In this document: one piece after another, positions 63,284 through 64,000 of the stretch | Position numbering within the stretch: position 1 is the stretch's first letter | Layout: the number at the start of each line of letters is the position of its first letter | Assembly: GCA_003288255.1 (NCBI GenBank) | Contig: CP026600.1 | Location: 1,922,001 to 1,986,000, forward strand | Length of the DNA stretch: 64,000 nt | Direction of reading: 5' to 3' | Origin: Clostridiaceae bacterium 14S0207 | Lineage (GTDB): Bacteria; Bacillota; Clostridia; Clostridiales; Clostridiaceae | The notes under the pieces: generated by a model | Seen by the model: the letters and a program-made list of their open reading frames with translations, nothing else | Told to the model about the DNA's origin: nothing | Database searches by the model: none | Position numbers and translations under genes: made by a program

Positions 63284-63313
63284 TATATACTCGCCTCCAA
63301 TCTAATGGTTACT

Positions 63314-63667
63314 TTAATGATGTTCTGGTCCAGATATTTTAATTTCTTCTAATTCTCCATTTTTATATTTTTCAAGAACTGAACTTATAATATTGTTTTC
63401 AGATTTATATGCTCTAATTCCTGATTTTTCAATAAGTTCAAAGGCATTAGGGCCAAGATTACCTGTAATTATCACATCTACTTTTTCACCTATTAATTGA
63501 TTGGTTGCAGCTATTCCTGCTCCACCACTTGCATCTTGTCCTTTATTATCTAAAATTTTAATATCTCCACTTTCAGTATCATGAACTTGGAAATATTCAC
63601 ATCTTCCAAATCTAACATCAAGTAGACTTTCCATAGTTTTTCCTGTTGCTGAAATTGCTATTTTCAT
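63314..63667 (-). CDS. NifX/NifB-like cofactor-binding-family protein
   Basis: A 117-residue protein with the NifX fold: IAISATGKTMESLLDVRFGR (residues 3-22), then CEYFQVHD and VDVIITGNLGPNAFELIEKS. The C-terminus ends in PEHH. It is the promoter-proximal gene of the four-gene set, and a GGGGGTATA site precedes its ATG. It probably carries an Fe-S or metal cluster for the two MinD-like ATPases. Confidence 0.9.
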   Translation of the reverse strand: MKIAISATGKTMESLLDVRFGRCEYFQVHDTESGDIKILDNKGQDASGGAGIAATNQLIGEKVDVIITGNLGPNAFELIEKSGIRAYKSENNIISSVLEKYKNGELEEIKISGPEHH

Positions 63668-63736
63668 TATTATACCCCCATTTTAAAATTATCTTTTATA
63701 TTTTTACCTTAACATATTAGGTGTATTTATTATTTT

Positions 63737-63773
63737 ATAGTAACTATTAAACTAAGAATGTAATAGTTACTAT
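63737..63773. terminator. Hairpin upstream of the NifX/MinD operon
   Basis: ATAGTAACTATT and AATAGTTACTAT form a 12-bp stem with a 13-base loop. The tract CTTTTCT follows on the plus strand. It may end transcription from the right edge or act as an operator. Confidence 0.6.
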
Positions 63774-63841
63774 CTTTTCTATATTATTAACATAAGTTAT
63801 TTTATCTTTTAACTTAGTTAATCTTAAAATACCTATGTTTC

Positions 63842-64000
63842 TTATTTAAATGATTGTTCTACCATACAAGTATATTTATTTCTTGAACAAGTTTTATTTA
63901 ATGCAAATATACTATATTCCCCCATAGAATCATTTTCTAAACGTAATATGATATTGGCATTTGCCAATATCATATTAACTCTATTTTTCGTAATTGTCAA
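63842..64000 (-). CDS. Possible C-terminal end of an unidentified gene (partial at right edge)
   Basis: A minus-strand frame is open from the window edge to a stop at 63842, giving 53 codons (VNMILANANIILRLENDSMG, then EYSIFALNKT). It is short and includes a perfect 32-bp palindrome, so it may be chance. No family is recognised. Confidence 0.3.
   Translation of the reverse strand: MTITKNRVNMILANANIILRLENDSMGEYSIFALNKTCSRNKYTCMVEQSFK
63945..63976. repeat. Perfect 32-bp inverted repeat
   Basis: AATATGATATTGGCA (63945-63959) and its exact complement (63962-63976) are separated by two bases. The arms are perfect and the loop minimal, which fits an operator or cruciform better than a terminator. 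No T-run follows. Confidence 0.8.

Noticed and set aside
61197..63667. Nitrogenase gene cluster
   Set aside because: Only NifX-fold and MinD-type proteins are present; no nifH, D or K signatures were seen.

Overview
The window is AT-rich, gene-dense DNA from a Firmicute, almost certainly a Clostridium of the sensu stricto group. This rests on base composition, strong AGGAGG-type ribosome sites, clostridial gene families (YtaF, Hcp, DUF134/NifX/MinD), a cholesterol-dependent cytolysin with the intact ECTGLAWEWWR undecapeptide, and a choline-degrading microcompartment locus. The cytolysin suggests a toxigenic species, but the species cannot be fixed from the sequence. No rRNA, tRNA, CRISPR array or complete insertion sequence was seen.

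Layout. 1-5.4 kb: minus-strand sugar ABC-importer operon (binding lipoprotein, two permeases, Eis-like acetyltransferase, GH123/DUF4091 protein running off the left edge), with a promoter flanked by an 18-bp inverted repeat. 5.7-10.1 kb: a chemotaxis-type signalling protein, a metallo-beta-lactamase-fold hydrolase, a CPBP membrane protease and a CNT nucleoside transporter. 10.2-15.1 kb: a secreted leucine-rich-repeat/FIVAR surface protein and htpG under a perfect CIRCE operator. 15.3-21 kb: amidohydrolase, a small unknown protein, purF, and thiC behind a TPP riboswitch and terminator. 21.1-27.9 kb: the cytolysin, an unknown coiled-coil protein, a Nudix hydrolase, a PLD-helicase-DUF3427 protein split in two at an AT repeat, and a deleted sulfite-reductase pseudogene. 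27.9-34.6 kb: a purine permease under a guanine-type riboswitch, a two-component system with an antibiotic-resistance-type ABC transporter, and remnants of an acetyltransferase.

34.6-52.3 kb is the main system: a choline utilisation (cut, GRM2-type) bacterial microcompartment. About sixteen minus-strand genes run from a membrane transporter through shell proteins, CutC choline TMA-lyase and its activase CutD, to EutS/P/T/J/N/Q-like parts, a CoA-acylating aldehyde dehydrogenase, PduL and a last shell protein. A MerR-family gene lies upstream, and the putative operon promoter has the stretched 20-bp spacer with a central CCCTATAGGG dyad typical of MerR control. An iron alcohol dehydrogenase lies just beyond. 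Together these would split choline to trimethylamine and acetaldehyde inside a shell, then dismutate acetaldehyde to ethanol and acetyl-phosphate. Unusual points are a second aldehyde dehydrogenase next to CutC with Ser where the catalytic Cys should be, an EutT-like protein in a B12-independent locus, and a shell protein with a long acidic linker and a basic tail.

52.6-57.9 kb: a decayed hcp copy, a frameshifted YyaL/DUF255 gene, intact hcp and a divergent Crp/Fnr regulator. The GTATC-N4-GATAC element there recurs upstream of an unknown gene at 60.2 kb. 57.9-63.7 kb: an XRE-DUF1232 protein, YtaF, the unknown gene, DUF134 and a NifX/MinD/MinD/NifX iron-sulfur cluster. Several broken genes (27.6, 34.2-34.5, 52.6, 53.1-55.1 kb) indicate ongoing gene decay or, where the lesion is one base in a homopolymer, possible sequencing error.
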